A program made the position numbers and the translations under genes. Shown piece by piece: positions 1 through 11,540 of a DNA stretch of 64,000 bases. Each line of letters starts with the position of its first letter. The first letter of the stretch is position 1. This DNA comes from Caprimulgus europaeus (taxonomy: Eukaryota; Chordata; Aves; Caprimulgiformes; Caprimulgidae). The notes beneath the pieces were generated by a model. It was not told where the DNA came from and made no database searches. It was given only the letters and a program-made list of their open reading frames with translations. The stretch covers positions 50,324,465-50,388,464 of the forward strand of contig OU015530.1 of assembly GCA_907165065.1 (NCBI GenBank), written 5' to 3'.

Positions 1-31
1 TACCATGGCAGACAGCTATACATGTGTTTAT

Positions 32-165
32 AGAATCATAGAATGGTTTGGGTTGGAAGGGACCTTAAAGATCATCCAGTTCCAACCCCCCTGCCATGAG
101 CAGGGACACCTTCCACTAGACCAGGTTGCCCAAAGCCTCATCCAACCTGGCCTTGAAAGGCACAG
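32..165 (-). mobile_element. CR1 LINE 3'-end fragment
   Basis: Antisense 3' tail of a chicken-repeat-1 (CR1) non-LTR retrotransposon. The plus strand begins with the CR1 tail complement (agaatcatagaatgg, then gggttggaagggacc), followed by the antisense of 'GCAACCTGGTCTAGTGGAAGG' type sequence and 'ccaacctggccttgaaagg'. It carries only the 3' untranslated end and the last codons of ORF2, so it cannot move. It lies close to two more CR1 fragments. The left boundary is sharp because it is the 3' terminus; the right boundary is approximate. Confidence 0.92.
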
Positions 166-514
166 ACACAGAAGTTGACTCTGGATCCATAAACCACCAA
201 CTGTGCCCCTCTCCTGTCAACCTCAGTGGACTGCCCATCATGTACACAGAACAGCCTCAAAACGAATGGCACTCCCCACAAATTTCAAGCTGAACTGAGG
301 AAAAAACAGGCCATAGCAATAAACCCCACTGAACTGTTCTGCCAGATTAGTTAGTTGCAGATAAGGAAGTCTGTGATCGATAGAGCAAGGATGACTTTAG
401 CAACCCCTTTGGGGCTGAAGCTGCTCTGCTACCATCACAACACCCTCATGGGTACAGCGGGAATCTCTGTGGGGTGGCTTGGCCATGGAGAGGAGGCTGG
501 CAGAGGGTGAGGTG
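166..514. other. Unassigned spacer, no gene seen
   Basis: About 350 bases between two CR1 fragments. No convincing open frame, RNA gene or recognised repeat was found. It could be an eroded repeat or unique sequence. Confidence 0.5.
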
Positions 515-912
515 ACACTCTAATTTGGGGTTGTTCAGCCTGGAGAAGAGAAGGCTCCAGGGAGACCTTACAACAGCCTTTCAATACTTGAAGGGTGCCT
601 GTAAGAGAGATGGGGACAAACCTTCTAGCAGGGCCTGTAGCGATAAGACAAGGGGTAATTGTTTTAAACTAAAATAGGGTAGATTTAGACATGATGTAAG
701 GAAGGCATTTTTTACAATGTGGGTGGTGAAACACTGGCACAGGTTGCCCAAAGTGGCGGTAGAAGACCATCCCTGGAAACATTCAAGGTGAAGGTTGGAC
801 GGGGCTGATCTAGTGGAAGATGTCCCTGCTCATTGCAGGGGGGTTGGACTAGGTGACCTTTAAAGGTCCCTTCCAACCCAAACCATGCTGTGATTTTATG
901 CCATGATTCTTT
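515..912 (+). mobile_element. CR1 LINE 3'-end fragment, sense
   Basis: Sense-oriented CR1 covering the last part of ORF2 and the 3' UTR. The decayed frame reads like the CR1 C-terminal block (Leu-Glu-Lys-Arg-Arg-Leu near 540, then 'RACSDKTRGNCFKL'-like near 630-670, and 'VVKHWHRLP'-like near 720-750). It ends in degenerate octamers around 885-912 (ctgtgattttatg, ccatgattct). It is 5'-truncated and has frameshifts. Its 3' end faces the next CR1 copy, about 20 bases away and in the opposite orientation, so the two form a tail-to-tail inverted pair. Confidence 0.93.
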
Positions 913-930
913 AACACCGGCTGTGGCAAA

Positions 931-1545
931 CATAGAATCATAGAATGGTTTGGGTTGGAAAGGACCTTAAAGATCATCCAGTTCCAACCCCCCTGCCATG
1001 AGCAGGGACACCTTCTACTAGACCAGGTTGCTCAAAGCCTCATCCAACCTGGCCTTGAAGACTTCCAGGGAAGGGGCATCCACAGCTTCTCTGGGCAACC
1101 TGTTCCAATGTCTGACCACCCTCACAGTGAAGAATTTCTCCCTAGTGTCTAATCTAAACCTACGCTCTTCCACTTTAAAGTCCACTTTCCACTTTCCATT
1201 TCCCCTTGTTCTATCACTACCTGCCCTTATAAAAAGTCCCTTCCCAGCTTTCTTGTAGAACCCCTTCAGGTACTGGAAGGTCTTCCTGGAGTGTTCTCTT
1301 TTCCAGGCTGAACAGCCCCAACTCTCTCAGCCTGTCCTCGTAGGAGAGGTGCTCCAGCCCTCGGATCACCCTTGTGGCCTCTTCTGGACTCGTTCTAACT
1401 GGTCCATGTCTCTCTTGTGTTGGGGGCCCCAGAACTGGACACAGTACTCCAGGTGGGGCCTTATGAGAGCGGAGTACAGGGGGAAAATCACCTCCTCTGA
1501 CCTGCTGGCCATGCTTCTCTTGGTGCAGCCCAGGATACGTTTGGA
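931..1545 (-). mobile_element. CR1 LINE, 5'-truncated, with C-terminal RT relic
   Basis: Antisense CR1 of about 0.6 kb. On the minus strand the end of ORF2 is readable: '[18 protein letters not shown]' followed by '[14 protein letters not shown]' (about 1517-1390), the conserved block at the C-terminal side of the CR1 reverse transcriptase. The rest, towards 931, is the end of ORF2 and the 3' UTR. The plus-strand left edge is the usual tail complement (catagaatcatagaatgg). It abuts the CpG island: a minus-strand open frame of 158 codons (1842-1366) runs from island sequence into the CR1, which I regard as a chance fusion. Confidence 0.93.
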
Positions 1546-1960
1546 ACAGGAGTCCCCACTTACAACTCTGCTCTGCGTCAGCCTGGAGCTGCTCCTCCTC
1601 CTACCGCGGCCAACTGCGTGCTCCTCTAGGCACGGTGCGAGGCTGCTTGCACCACTGGGTGCCCGGGGCGGCCGCGCTGCCACCGCCCCGGCCCCGCACA
1701 CGGAGCTGCGGTGTCCCCGGGCGGGATGAGGGCGTCGCGCCCTGCCAGCCAGGCTACGCGGCCAGGCCACCTCACGGCAGCACCCACCCCGCTCCGGGCC
1801 CTGCGCCATCCCCACACCCATGTCCTTGCCGCTCTCTTTCACCTCTCGTTTCCGTTCGCCTCACAGAGCTCGCCCAACGCCCTGCCGCGCCCCGCACCGC
1901 CCCGGCCCGGCCGCTCGCCCGCGGGCGCCGCCAGCTCCGCGCCTCTGGCGGCGGGGCCCC

Positions 1961-1973
1961 GTTGCCGGGCAAC
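1961..1973. promoter_or_regulatory. RFX-type X-box
   Basis: GTTGCC-G-GGCAAC, a perfect inverted repeat of two 6-base half-sites with a one-base spacer. This matches the RFX-factor X-box consensus (GTNRCC, 0-3 bases, RGYAAC) that marks promoters of many cilium genes. It lies 18 bases upstream of a candidate ATG (1992) and inside the CpG island, where a functional X-box would be expected. Being symmetric, it gives no strand. Confidence 0.75.
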
Positions 1974-1991
1974 GCAGCTCCTGGCGTGGCG

Positions 1992-2036
1992 ATGGCGGCC
2001 CAGGCTGCTGCGCGGGCGCAGTGGGCGCGCGGGAAG
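1992..2036 (+). CDS. Candidate first coding exon (weak)
   Basis: ATG in a YY1-type context (gATGGCGGC) 18 bases downstream of the X-box. It opens a 15-codon frame, MAAQAAARAQWARGK, ending at AAG|GTGCTG. The donor is poor (good at +3, bad at +4 and +5). The next acceptor at 2380 continues in the same phase. I do not recognise the peptide. The ATG may equally be a YY1 site downstream of a transcription start with no coding role. In favour are only the position, the phase match and the start context. Confidence 0.2.
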
Positions 2037-2145
2037 GTGCTGAGGGGGAGCGCGCCGGGCGGGATGGGTCCCGCTCCCCAAATGCCCTCAGGGAGCGGCC
2101 GCCGCTCCTGGCCCGGCCCCGCGGCTGCTCGCAGGGGTGTCCGTG

Positions 2146-2150
2146 CCAAT
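2146..2150 (+). promoter_or_regulatory. CCAAT box (NF-Y type)
   Basis: CCAATGG inside the CpG island. It lies downstream of the candidate plus-strand ATG at 1992, so it fits better as an upstream element of a minus-strand or divergent transcript. NF-Y acts in either orientation, so the direction is not settled. Confidence 0.35.
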
Positions 2151-2380
2151 GGCGCGGTGCCGGTGTGCCCCAGCGCCGAGGCTGCACACGCTCTCGTGTC
2201 TGGTCCGCGCTGGTCGGTGTTTCCCCCTTTAGCTCCCGTGTCGGTGCTGTTAGTGGGGGTTGGTGGTGCGCATGAGGGGCAGCCCTCCATATGCATTTTG
2301 ACTTGAAGACTATTTTTCACTCCGCATTTTTCGATTTTTAATGTGTATTTTAAACTTAAGAACTGTTTTTAGCCTGGCAG

Positions 2381-2569
2381 GTGGTTAAGATGAGAGGCAG
2401 GCCCTGTGATTATCGTACATGGAAGGACTTCCTTCAGCAGCAGCCTCGTAACCGGGCTCTCCAGCTTCTCCCAGCGATGGTGGCCGGGATGCATCGTCCT
2501 GCTCCGGTAGCCTCCCTGCTTAGTGATGGACAGAGTCACTATTTGTGCTGCATTAGCACCGGCTGACTG
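2381..2569 (+). CDS. Candidate second exon, unknown product (weak)
   Basis: Preceded by a plausible acceptor (gtttttagcctggcag, ending at 2380). The frame in phase with the 1992 ATG reads VVKMRGRPCDYRTWKDFLQQ, then PRNRALQLLPAMVAGMHRPA and onward for 62 codons to a stop at 2567-2569. The implied intron is 344 bases. The frame ends in a stop rather than at a clear donor, giving a total product of about 77 residues. No domain, signal peptide or membrane segment is visible and I do not recognise the family. It could be part of a long noncoding RNA. There is no obvious AATAAA soon after the stop. Confidence 0.2.
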
Positions 2570-2758
2570 TTGGTCTATGATCCACTGAGGATCAGTTCAG
2601 TCACAGGTGGCTCTGTTATGAAAAACACCTTTAAGATTATTATTTTGATTGTTGTGACCGCACTTCTTCTTAAGCGCGGCTGGTGGGGTGGGGGCTTACA
2701 TTTGCCCCTCCATTTAACAAAGCCAGGGTGGCCTCTTTGAAGTTATACACTGGTAGCT

Positions 2759-3118
2759 TTAAATTTTAGGGGAAGCTACATCACTGCCATTCTGGGTGAC
2801 CTGTGTTTTTGGCAATTCTATAGAGTCACCATTATTTAAAAACATCATTTTTAATACAAAGAGAACAGATGAGTGGTATCCGTAAGGATCAAACCAAAGA
2901 TCCTTGTCACCTAGTGTCCCGTCTTTGGCCATGCCAGAAAGTGGATGGCTTGGGGAGACTCTAAGATCAGGCTTAGTGTGCAGTGGCAGCTCCTTCAGGG
3001 ACTTTCCAGGCTTCAGAGCGTGGCTTCCTGAGCCAGAAGCACTGCCCTCATTTTTAACAACCACTGATGTGTTTCTTAAAGATTCAGAGCTGTGCAAAGG
3101 TACTTTTAGTCCTTAGCA
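2759..3118 (-). CDS. Open frame of unknown meaning
   Basis: About 119 codons open on the minus strand. The plausible part begins after an acceptor-like tacctttgcacag (junction near 3091) and reads through serine- and lysine-rich sequence (GSASGSGSHALKPGKSLKEL) to a terminal block containing DKDLWFDPYGYHS, ending at a stop at 2761-2759. The length is not exceptional for chance in this composition. No family is recognised and there is no ATG at the start of the frame. If real, it would be the last exon of a minus-strand gene lying about 0.5 kb from the CpG island. Confidence 0.13.
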
Positions 3119-6100
3119 GGGGTGTAGGCTTCCCCTGGTCATTTTCCTGGTTATTCTCTCTTGGCCATACCTTATCTTCCAAATGGAGCACAGGTACAGA
3201 TGTTGCCTCAAGTTCAGGTGTGCAATTTCATTAATCTTTTGGGTTTAAATAGTTGTCAGAGTCTTTCTCAGCTGCCCCTGACTTGAGATATTAATTTTCT
3301 TGTGGAACTGACATTTTCCAAGGAAAAGCAGTGAGGCTGTCCTGAGAGTAATCCTTCAAGCAGCATATAAATGGAGTGATTAAGCCACTGGATGCACTTC
3401 TTCTCTGTAATTATAAGCAATTAGTTTAAAGTCAAATCTGCAAATGAGAATACCTCATATGTACTGTAGGGGAAGATGTAAAAAGCAACTGAAATGGCTA
3501 TCTTTAAAATGACATTGAATCACTGATTATTTCTAAAGACAGGAATAAAAAGATAATAGTTTTAAAAGTGAACTTGCAAGGTAACCTGACACAAAACCTC
3601 TCTCAGTAATACCATAAAAGGATATTTTACAATATAAACTTTTAAAGATTTTCAGTAATAAATTTTAGCTAGAAAATAAAGTATGAAACTTGATTTTTTT
3701 GTTGTCAAAAATTTAAATGAAAGTGTAAATGCTGTAATGTTTGTAAAAATAAACCCATTGATGTGTAGAAAAATCATTAGTATGTATCAATTTAAGTACA
3801 AAGATACTGAAAAATACCTCTCGTACTTATTTTGGTTTCACTGTTTAATGCTTGAACTTGGTCCAGCATTCTTGTATCTTTTCAGTATTGCATTACTTTT
3901 TTTTTTTTTAAAAAGGAATCCTTGACTGAATTTCTTGAAGTTGCTAATAAGCCTCTTTTAAAATAATGTTTGCTCTCTCTTCTATTTCTGTCATACCTCA
4001 TTAAGGTGATCCTATACACATGTATGCTTAATTAAGGCTTTTCATTAAAATAAGCCTTTAATCCAGAGGTGCTGGGCCTTAATTGAAACCCAGAGAAGAT
4101 TAGTGTCGTCTCTGATTTTGGTTTTCACTTTTACTGTACTTCCTACTGCTTCTAAATGAAAATGTCTGTATTAGCCTTAGCTGATACATGGTCAGGAAGA
4201 CATTATCATTCATACCGCAGTCTTCTGGAGGGTAACTGTGGCTCAGTAATTGCCATTTCTTATTAAGTGCCACCTTTTTACCAAGAGCCTCCATTTCAAA
4301 TGCAAAAGGTTGCTTTAAACACTCCAAGGACATTAACATAATAAACATGCTGCCTGTTTTGAAGGTGACTAATAAGTGACTAATGATACCTGTTTTTATC
4401 CATGTGTATGATTTTAAAATGTTAATTTTGTGTTTAAATAGTGCTGAAATCGTGGATCTGGCTAGAATGGTTGAGTTTTACAGAATTCTTTTTAAGAAGA
4501 TTTAGGAAAAATGAGAATTTTAGCCACAGGTTATCAGCACTCATTTGAGGTAGCACACAATGTAGGAAGTTTTAAGACCTTTTTGAAGGAGTAGGGCACA
4601 GATTCAACAGCTCCTGGTCTTCTAGCAGAAAATACACTAGCTGATGAGCCAATCTATTTTCTTCTTGTAGAGCTGCAACCAAGCATGGTACTGCTAATTA
4701 GCACAGGCAGGTGGCCTGCTGCCATCAATGGCAGGAGAGTAACTTTTCAGGAGGGGCTGATAAATTGTGTGGGCTGACTAAATTTCATACAGAAACAGCG
4801 ATGCTGGGGTAAAGGTTTGAAGTAAACTTTCTAGAATAGCAACTGGAATGAGCTTCACTGAAACTGAGTCTTTATACCACGATACTGTCTGTAATATGGT
4901 TTTACACTTTGCCATGTTAGAGGAGTGTAGTAAAAATATAAATATATTTGAAAGGAATGTAGTACTTTTGTGAAGGTTACTTCAAATTGATGAAGATTTG
5001 CATGGCAGTTTTAAAAGAACATGATATAAAAATACATATTGACACATAAAGCCTATGTTGTAAACAGCAAGAATGGTGAGTGCTGTACCTTTTCTAAGGT
5101 GATCCCTGGAAAGGTTGTTGTCTGGGGTTGTTTCAGTGATGTTGGGCTCTGTTATTGTCTCCAAACCAAGCTCCAGGGTGTAGACAGTGGGTACTGGTGG
5201 GTAATGACCTTTGCATGTGTAAAGATACAGACGTTTTTTCACTGGAAATAAGGATGTCTGTGCTGCTGAAAGTGTACAAGCCAATAATTCTTCTAAGAAT
5301 CAAGGGCGCTGTTGTCATAAATGATGAGAGCTAAGTCTGGATGCGTTAGTGAGGAATTCCAGCTTGAAATGCTTCTGCTGGCCGAGGAAGGCAGGTTTTG
5401 GCACATCTGCACATGTGAGCCATGCCTTTAACTCAGCAAGCAACACCGTGTCGCAGAGCTTTGTAGTTGCCCAGTTAAAGGGTTTTTTTAAGAGAACTGA
5501 GTCAGGCATCCTTAATTATAAAAATACAGTGTCTGCTCTTTCTTCTCAGGGGTTTGAAAATGTTTTACCTTGTTTACTATTTATTCACACATACATTAAA
5601 TATATATATTTGTTTATACATATATGCATGCACACATAGTATGTATTTTTCATTGTGCTGTTTGTTTACTGTTTGCATTTTCTGTTGGTTTCTGCTAACT
5701 TTCAGGCATGTGCTTCCAACTCAGTAGGAAAGCTGCAGAGCTTCAGTTTGTAGCGGTAGTAGAGATGTTATTAGGTCCCATTTAAAGCCCTTTTAAGTCA
5801 GTGAAAAGGCTGTCTCTGGTTTATAGTTGAATTAAAAATCTCTTCTGTTAAGTAAATATTATTTCCTTCTCAGGGAAGTAAAGATAATTTAAGGGGAAAT
5901 TTGTATATGTACATTTTTTGGAACAAATTAGATTCCAAGCCAAACGTGATTTCATGCATGACCATTGATTTTTATTGAGCATATATCATAGTGAATTTTT
6001 TTTTTACTCCCATAATGCACATATGAGTAAGGATTTATAGATCTGAAGTGCTTTATATTTGTAAAAACTTTCAGATACTTTACAAGAATGCATTGGAAAT

Positions 6101-7317
6101 TACTTGGGTAATGTTACTATAAAAAGAACAAAACCAAAACATCTGGTTTGCAGTGTTTCTAGTGCCCATGTATTAACTGTGTATGGTACTACATAGTGTA
6201 ATGCTGCAGATGTATAAATGTTTAGTTTTGGATGTATCTGTGAGGTGCTGTGTGCCTTCTAATCTATAATTATCAGTTAGATGAATATTTGCTTAATGGA
6301 GATGTTTTTCACTTTGTGGGAAATCCGTTTAATTATGTAAAGGGTGAAATTTCTACAAATGTGTACGATAGAGTACAAGCCTCAAATTCATACCATTGTC
6401 AGCATTTAACGCCCTGATATTGTTCCTTCCCCTCTGTTTGTCTTTGGAGAGGTCCTCATTCCTTGAGGATGAAGTAGAGCTCTGGTTCCATCACTGCGGT
6501 CTTCAGAATTAGCACTGAAAACACAGGATTCTTTTCCTGGGTTGATGAAAGTAATTTCTTGTTTGCTGTGTCAGACAAAGCATGCTATTTGTCACATTGT
6601 GGTTTGTGTATCTTTTAAGAAGCTTTCAACTTTGATCTGAGTCAAGGTACACTCAGTAGCACAGATGACAGAAGTAACAAACCAGTGATGTGCATTGTCA
6701 TTCACAGAAACGCTTAAAGTCAACAAATACCGAGACTCAGATGTAGAAAACCATGCTGCTTTTGAGGGGGCTTGTGCATTCTTGTGGGAAAACACAGGCC
6801 TTTGCTTTTCTTGTTTCAGACAAAGGTGTGGAACAATTTATTAGTTAAGGATTCAGTTCAGTGTCTGCAATCAAAAGGTGCCTCTTCCAGTCCAGATTCT
6901 GGCCCTTGCTTATATTTTCTGGGCAAACAGTTGCATTTAAAAGACTTTGCAGAGGTGGGCTCAGTAGCACATAAAAGCTGCTTTCTTCAAACTGTCATCA
7001 CAGAGGTTTTCAGAGCATGCTTTTAATACTTCCAGCACTGGGGTTTGTCTCTCCCTCTCTTTATGTTAAATGCTATTTGAAACAGGGGTGTTTTTTTTAA
7101 ATGCAACTTTCACCTGCTTTTTACCTGATCTGTCTGTAGGGAAATTAACCTTTTGTATAACAGGACACAGGGTTAGAGAACAATTTCACGTATTTACCAT
7201 TTTAAGAGAATGCAAAAAAAGACACTTATAACAAACAAGCAGTTGTTCTGAATGGTTGCGTGATTCTGAAAGTTATGTCTTGCCACATGTTAAAACTTCC
7301 AGTTTTAAGGCGCAATT
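3119..7317. other. Intron-like or intergenic, no gene seen
   Basis: AT-rich sequence with short homopolymers (T run near 3897-3910, T run near 5998-6004). One minus-strand frame of 82 codons (4348-4100, containing HSYPPEDCGMNDNVFLTMYQ) looks protein-like but is within chance length and lacks a strong acceptor. A TA-rich patch lies at 5585-5640. No known RNA gene or repeat family was recognised. Confidence 0.5.
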
Positions 7318-7745
7318 TCATCATCCAGTCTGACTTTCTAAGGCTGTGCAAGGAATTTTATGCAGTTAGCAAAGTTTAGAACTTAACCATTTGTTTAAAT
7401 CGTATATTTCAGAAAACCACTCACTTTTCATCTCAAAATTTCATAACTTGAGGGAGGTTGTTTGTTCAAGTGGTTAATTATCGTGTCTGTTGCTCTTTGT
7501 TATATCTCATTTGAATTTGTCTGGCATCAGCTTCTAGCCATTTGCTCTTTTTATGCCTTTCTCAGCTAGGCTGAAGAGCTCTTTATTAACCGGTATTTTC
7601 TCCTTGAAAAGATATATTAACAATGTCATCAAGTCATTCCTCAATTTTTGTTGCTAATCTGAATAGATGGGGTTTGTCAGACTGCTCTTGAGACATTTGC
7701 TTAGGCCTAGAGTATTTTCCTGTCTTTTTTCCACCCTGTGCATTC
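7318..7745 (-). mobile_element. Ancient CR1/L3-like LINE, 3' region
   Basis: The plus strand reads as the antisense of the 3' part of an old CR1-like LINE of the type common in turtles and crocodilians. In order, it shows cagtctgact, caagtggttaattatcgtg, tttgaatttgtctggc, cttctagccatttgctc, ttatgcctttctcagctagg, ctgaagagctctttatta, ggtattttctcc and catcaagtca. These are the expected landmarks in the expected order, each with several changes. It is heavily diverged, non-coding and clearly older than the avian CR1 copies elsewhere in the window. The element is recognised from memory of family landmarks, and the edges are approximate. Confidence 0.68.
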
Positions 7746-8317
7746 TACAGATTTTCAACTTTAAAAAATTAAGATACCTAAACAATATAGTATTCTTTTC
7801 TTTGTTTCAGCAACAACTTCTACAAAGCAAAAATATTTCTTGTTCTTGCTCAGTACTATATGTTTACTAATAGAACAAAAGTGTATGCAGCAAAAACCAT
7901 TCTTCACAAGAAAGAGTATTTTTCCATGTTTTTGCTTTTCTCCTCTTGGTATTTTCAGATGGAAATGTCCTGTTTCTTGTGAGCTGTTCAGACCTCTCAT
8001 CTTTGCAAAATGTACCCAAGAATAGAAGCTAAGGGTAAGCAACTGCAGCTGTGGTGCAGCCAAGGTGAAAAGACACCTTTAAAGAGGAACGTTTTGACAA
8101 AATAATAAAACTTGCAAATACTGATATAAGGAGCTTAAAGGATACTCTGGGTAGGACTTAATGTCTGACATAAAGATAATATAGGTATAATTTATCACTT
8201 GTGAAATATGGTGCTCATGAAAAAAATCAATGAGGTACAATAATTCATTTCTGTGTACTGTGTGGGAAAGGCAGATTCGGATGTGGAAGTGGGAGGTTGC
8301 TTCTATAAATCACATCA

Positions 8318-8396
8318 TAGACTTTTTTCAGGTAAGAAAAGTGAAGAACCATGCAAGAATGTCTGGGCTGAATACTACCTTGCGTAGGGTAAGTAT
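8318..8396 (+). other. Candidate recursive splice site with 57-nt RS-exon
   Basis: The sequence acttttttcag|gtaagaaaag puts a 3' splice site directly against a 5' splice site, with the junction between 8331 and 8332. Fifty-seven bases on lies a near-consensus donor, AGG|GTAAGTAT (GT at 8389-8390). This is the layout described for vertebrate recursive-splicing exons, where the 3' site is first recognised through a downstream donor. The 57-nt segment is also open in phase 0 (VRKVKNHARMSGLNTTLRR), so it could instead be a small alternative exon. The pyrimidine tract is short, and CAGGTAAG alone is expected by chance about once or twice per 64 kb over both strands. Confidence 0.35.
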
Positions 8397-9900
8397 GACA
8401 ATACAGAGCACAAAGCAAAGACTGTTTTCCTCACCAATGGCATTTTAAAGAGAAGGTGAGTAGAGGTAGATGACATCATTCAATCTCATGTTGAAATGTG
8501 ATACAAAACACAACATAAACTAAACACTTTATAAACCTAAGACTTGTGACGCATCTAAAACTTGGAATGCAATTTTTGGTGTGTATTTTAAATAATAGGT
8601 TTCTATTATTATTTCAAAACCACATCCCTGTAATACAAGTGTAATTAATTGCAAATCAGTTAGAGGAAATCTGAAGAATGTTTAGAGTGATAGTGAGAAA
8701 CGTCCTGGAGGTGCATGAGGAGTCACCAGGGCAAAAAGCGGACAAACTGAAAGGACAAAGAGCTCGTGCAGAAACAAACTGTTTTGGTTGCTTAGAATTT
8801 CAGCGGAGCAGATCATAAGTACCTGCCCTAGTGTTTGCTGTTTACAAACAGTGGGTGTTGCCAAAAGCATATACAGGGTTTGCAACAACCCATGGGATTA
8901 AATGACAGTGAAAGTTGGAACCTGTGGCATTCATCCAAGGAATCTGAAGGAGCTAAAGAATTGCTAACTGAATTCCCATTAAAACTTAAGGTAACTCATC
9001 AGCAAAATGTGATACAATAGAGGAAAACTGAAGGTGGCCAGCTTCATACCAAAACTGTTTTGGAGAAAGAGGTTCTGAGAATGATTCCAGGAATTAGAAT
9101 GGTGAACCTTTCTTTGGTGTCAGGAAACTTAAGTGATAAAATTGTTACAGATTAAAAAAACCCCAAACTATAAAGAACCTGGATGGAGTATAATTCTAAG
9201 GAGAAATAACCGACTGTTGCAACAGTATATCTTTTGCTCCGGCCTTACAGTATATTTTAAAGGTTAACAATTTGATGGAGAAGGTTGGCAATAGAAGTAC
9301 AGTTTTCTGTATAGTTTTCTCACAAAGATGTGAGTTCCACAAAAAATGCTAGACGAGGTTTTTAGACAGTAGCTAGTAACACTAGCTACACAATGATAAA
9401 AAAAGAACTTAATAATTAAGGTGACACAAAAAAAGCCAACGTGGGGGAATACTAGGTTGGTGATAGAAAGTGAAAGGTTTCATCGGAAAAGTAAGTCAGT
9501 GGAATGTCCAAGGATCATTTTAGATGGGTTTCAGTTGCCATTGAGACAATGTACGTGCCACCTCTTGTTCCAGCGTAGCACAGTAAGCAGGTCTTGCTAC
9601 CCGAGATGCCACGGAAGCTGCGCTCTGTGCTTCCCTTCCTGCACTGTGCCAGACCATGGAGGTGCAGAGCCTGGGACAGCACAGTCTTTTGTGCTGCACC
9701 CTACTGCAAATCTGTGTTTGGAGGAGAGGCTAGAAATGGTGACTAACGACATCCCCATTTGCTGGTGAAACAAAATAAAGCATTTTATCACTACATTTCT
9801 AAGATAAAAACCCAACCTCAAACACAGGAAGGGTCAAGGGGGAAAATAGAAATGATTAGAGGCATGTGGGGAGCTTCTTTACAAGTAAATTAACAAGAAT
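8397..9900. other. No gene seen
   Basis: Unassigned AT-rich sequence. A 115-codon plus frame (9421-9768) is followed by an AATAAA at 9773-9778, but it has no ATG (GTG start), no recognised domain and a length expected by chance. Confidence 0.5.
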
Positions 9901-9987
9901 GGTCCAGATTTGCAGCTGATGAAAATTGGCATGGTTCCACTAGCATCAATGGCACTGTGCCAGTTTACACCAGCAGAGAATCTACCC
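9901..9987. mobile_element. Palindromic MITE-like fragment (archosaur type)
   Basis: An imperfect palindrome: the arm starting gatttgcagctgatg is matched by the reverse complement of the arm ending cagcagagaatc, with about 24 of 33 positions paired. The core reads tggcatggttccac...atcaatggcactgtgcc and gtttacaccagc. This pattern, palindromic around 'tccattgacttcaatgga', is what I remember of the Chompy-type non-autonomous DNA elements of crocodilians, turtles and birds. The family name is from memory and should be treated as provisional. Confidence 0.55.

Positions 9988-11540
<1,553 letters not shown>

Larger units (their letters stand above)
1575..2245. promoter_or_regulatory. CpG-island promoter
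   Basis: An abrupt GC-rich block of about 670 bases in an otherwise AT-rich, CpG-poor window, dense in CpG. It contains a NotI-type octamer (1668-1675), several GC boxes (1665-1671, 1683-1689 and near 1898), an X-box (1961-1973), a YY1-type ATGGCGGC (1992-1999) and a CCAAT box (2146-2150). Together these suggest a housekeeping or ciliary-type vertebrate promoter, possibly bidirectional. Several long overlapping open frames on both strands are the usual effect of low A+T and are not evidence of coding. The gene it serves is not identifiable; the left side holds only CR1 sequence to the window edge. Confidence 0.85.

Noticed and set aside
1366-1842. 158-codon minus-strand frame running from the CpG island into CR1 RT sequence
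   Set aside because: The C-terminal half is plainly CR1-derived and the N-terminal half is GC-rich island sequence with few stops in any frame; a chance fusion.
1635-2306. 223-codon plus-strand frame through the CpG island (and several overlapping frames on both strands)
   Set aside because: All six frames are unusually open here because the sequence is very GC-rich; composition is Pro/Arg/Ala with no domain.
4100-4348. 82-codon minus frame with natural-looking composition
   Set aside because: Length expected by chance and no strong splice sites; noted only in the stretch description.
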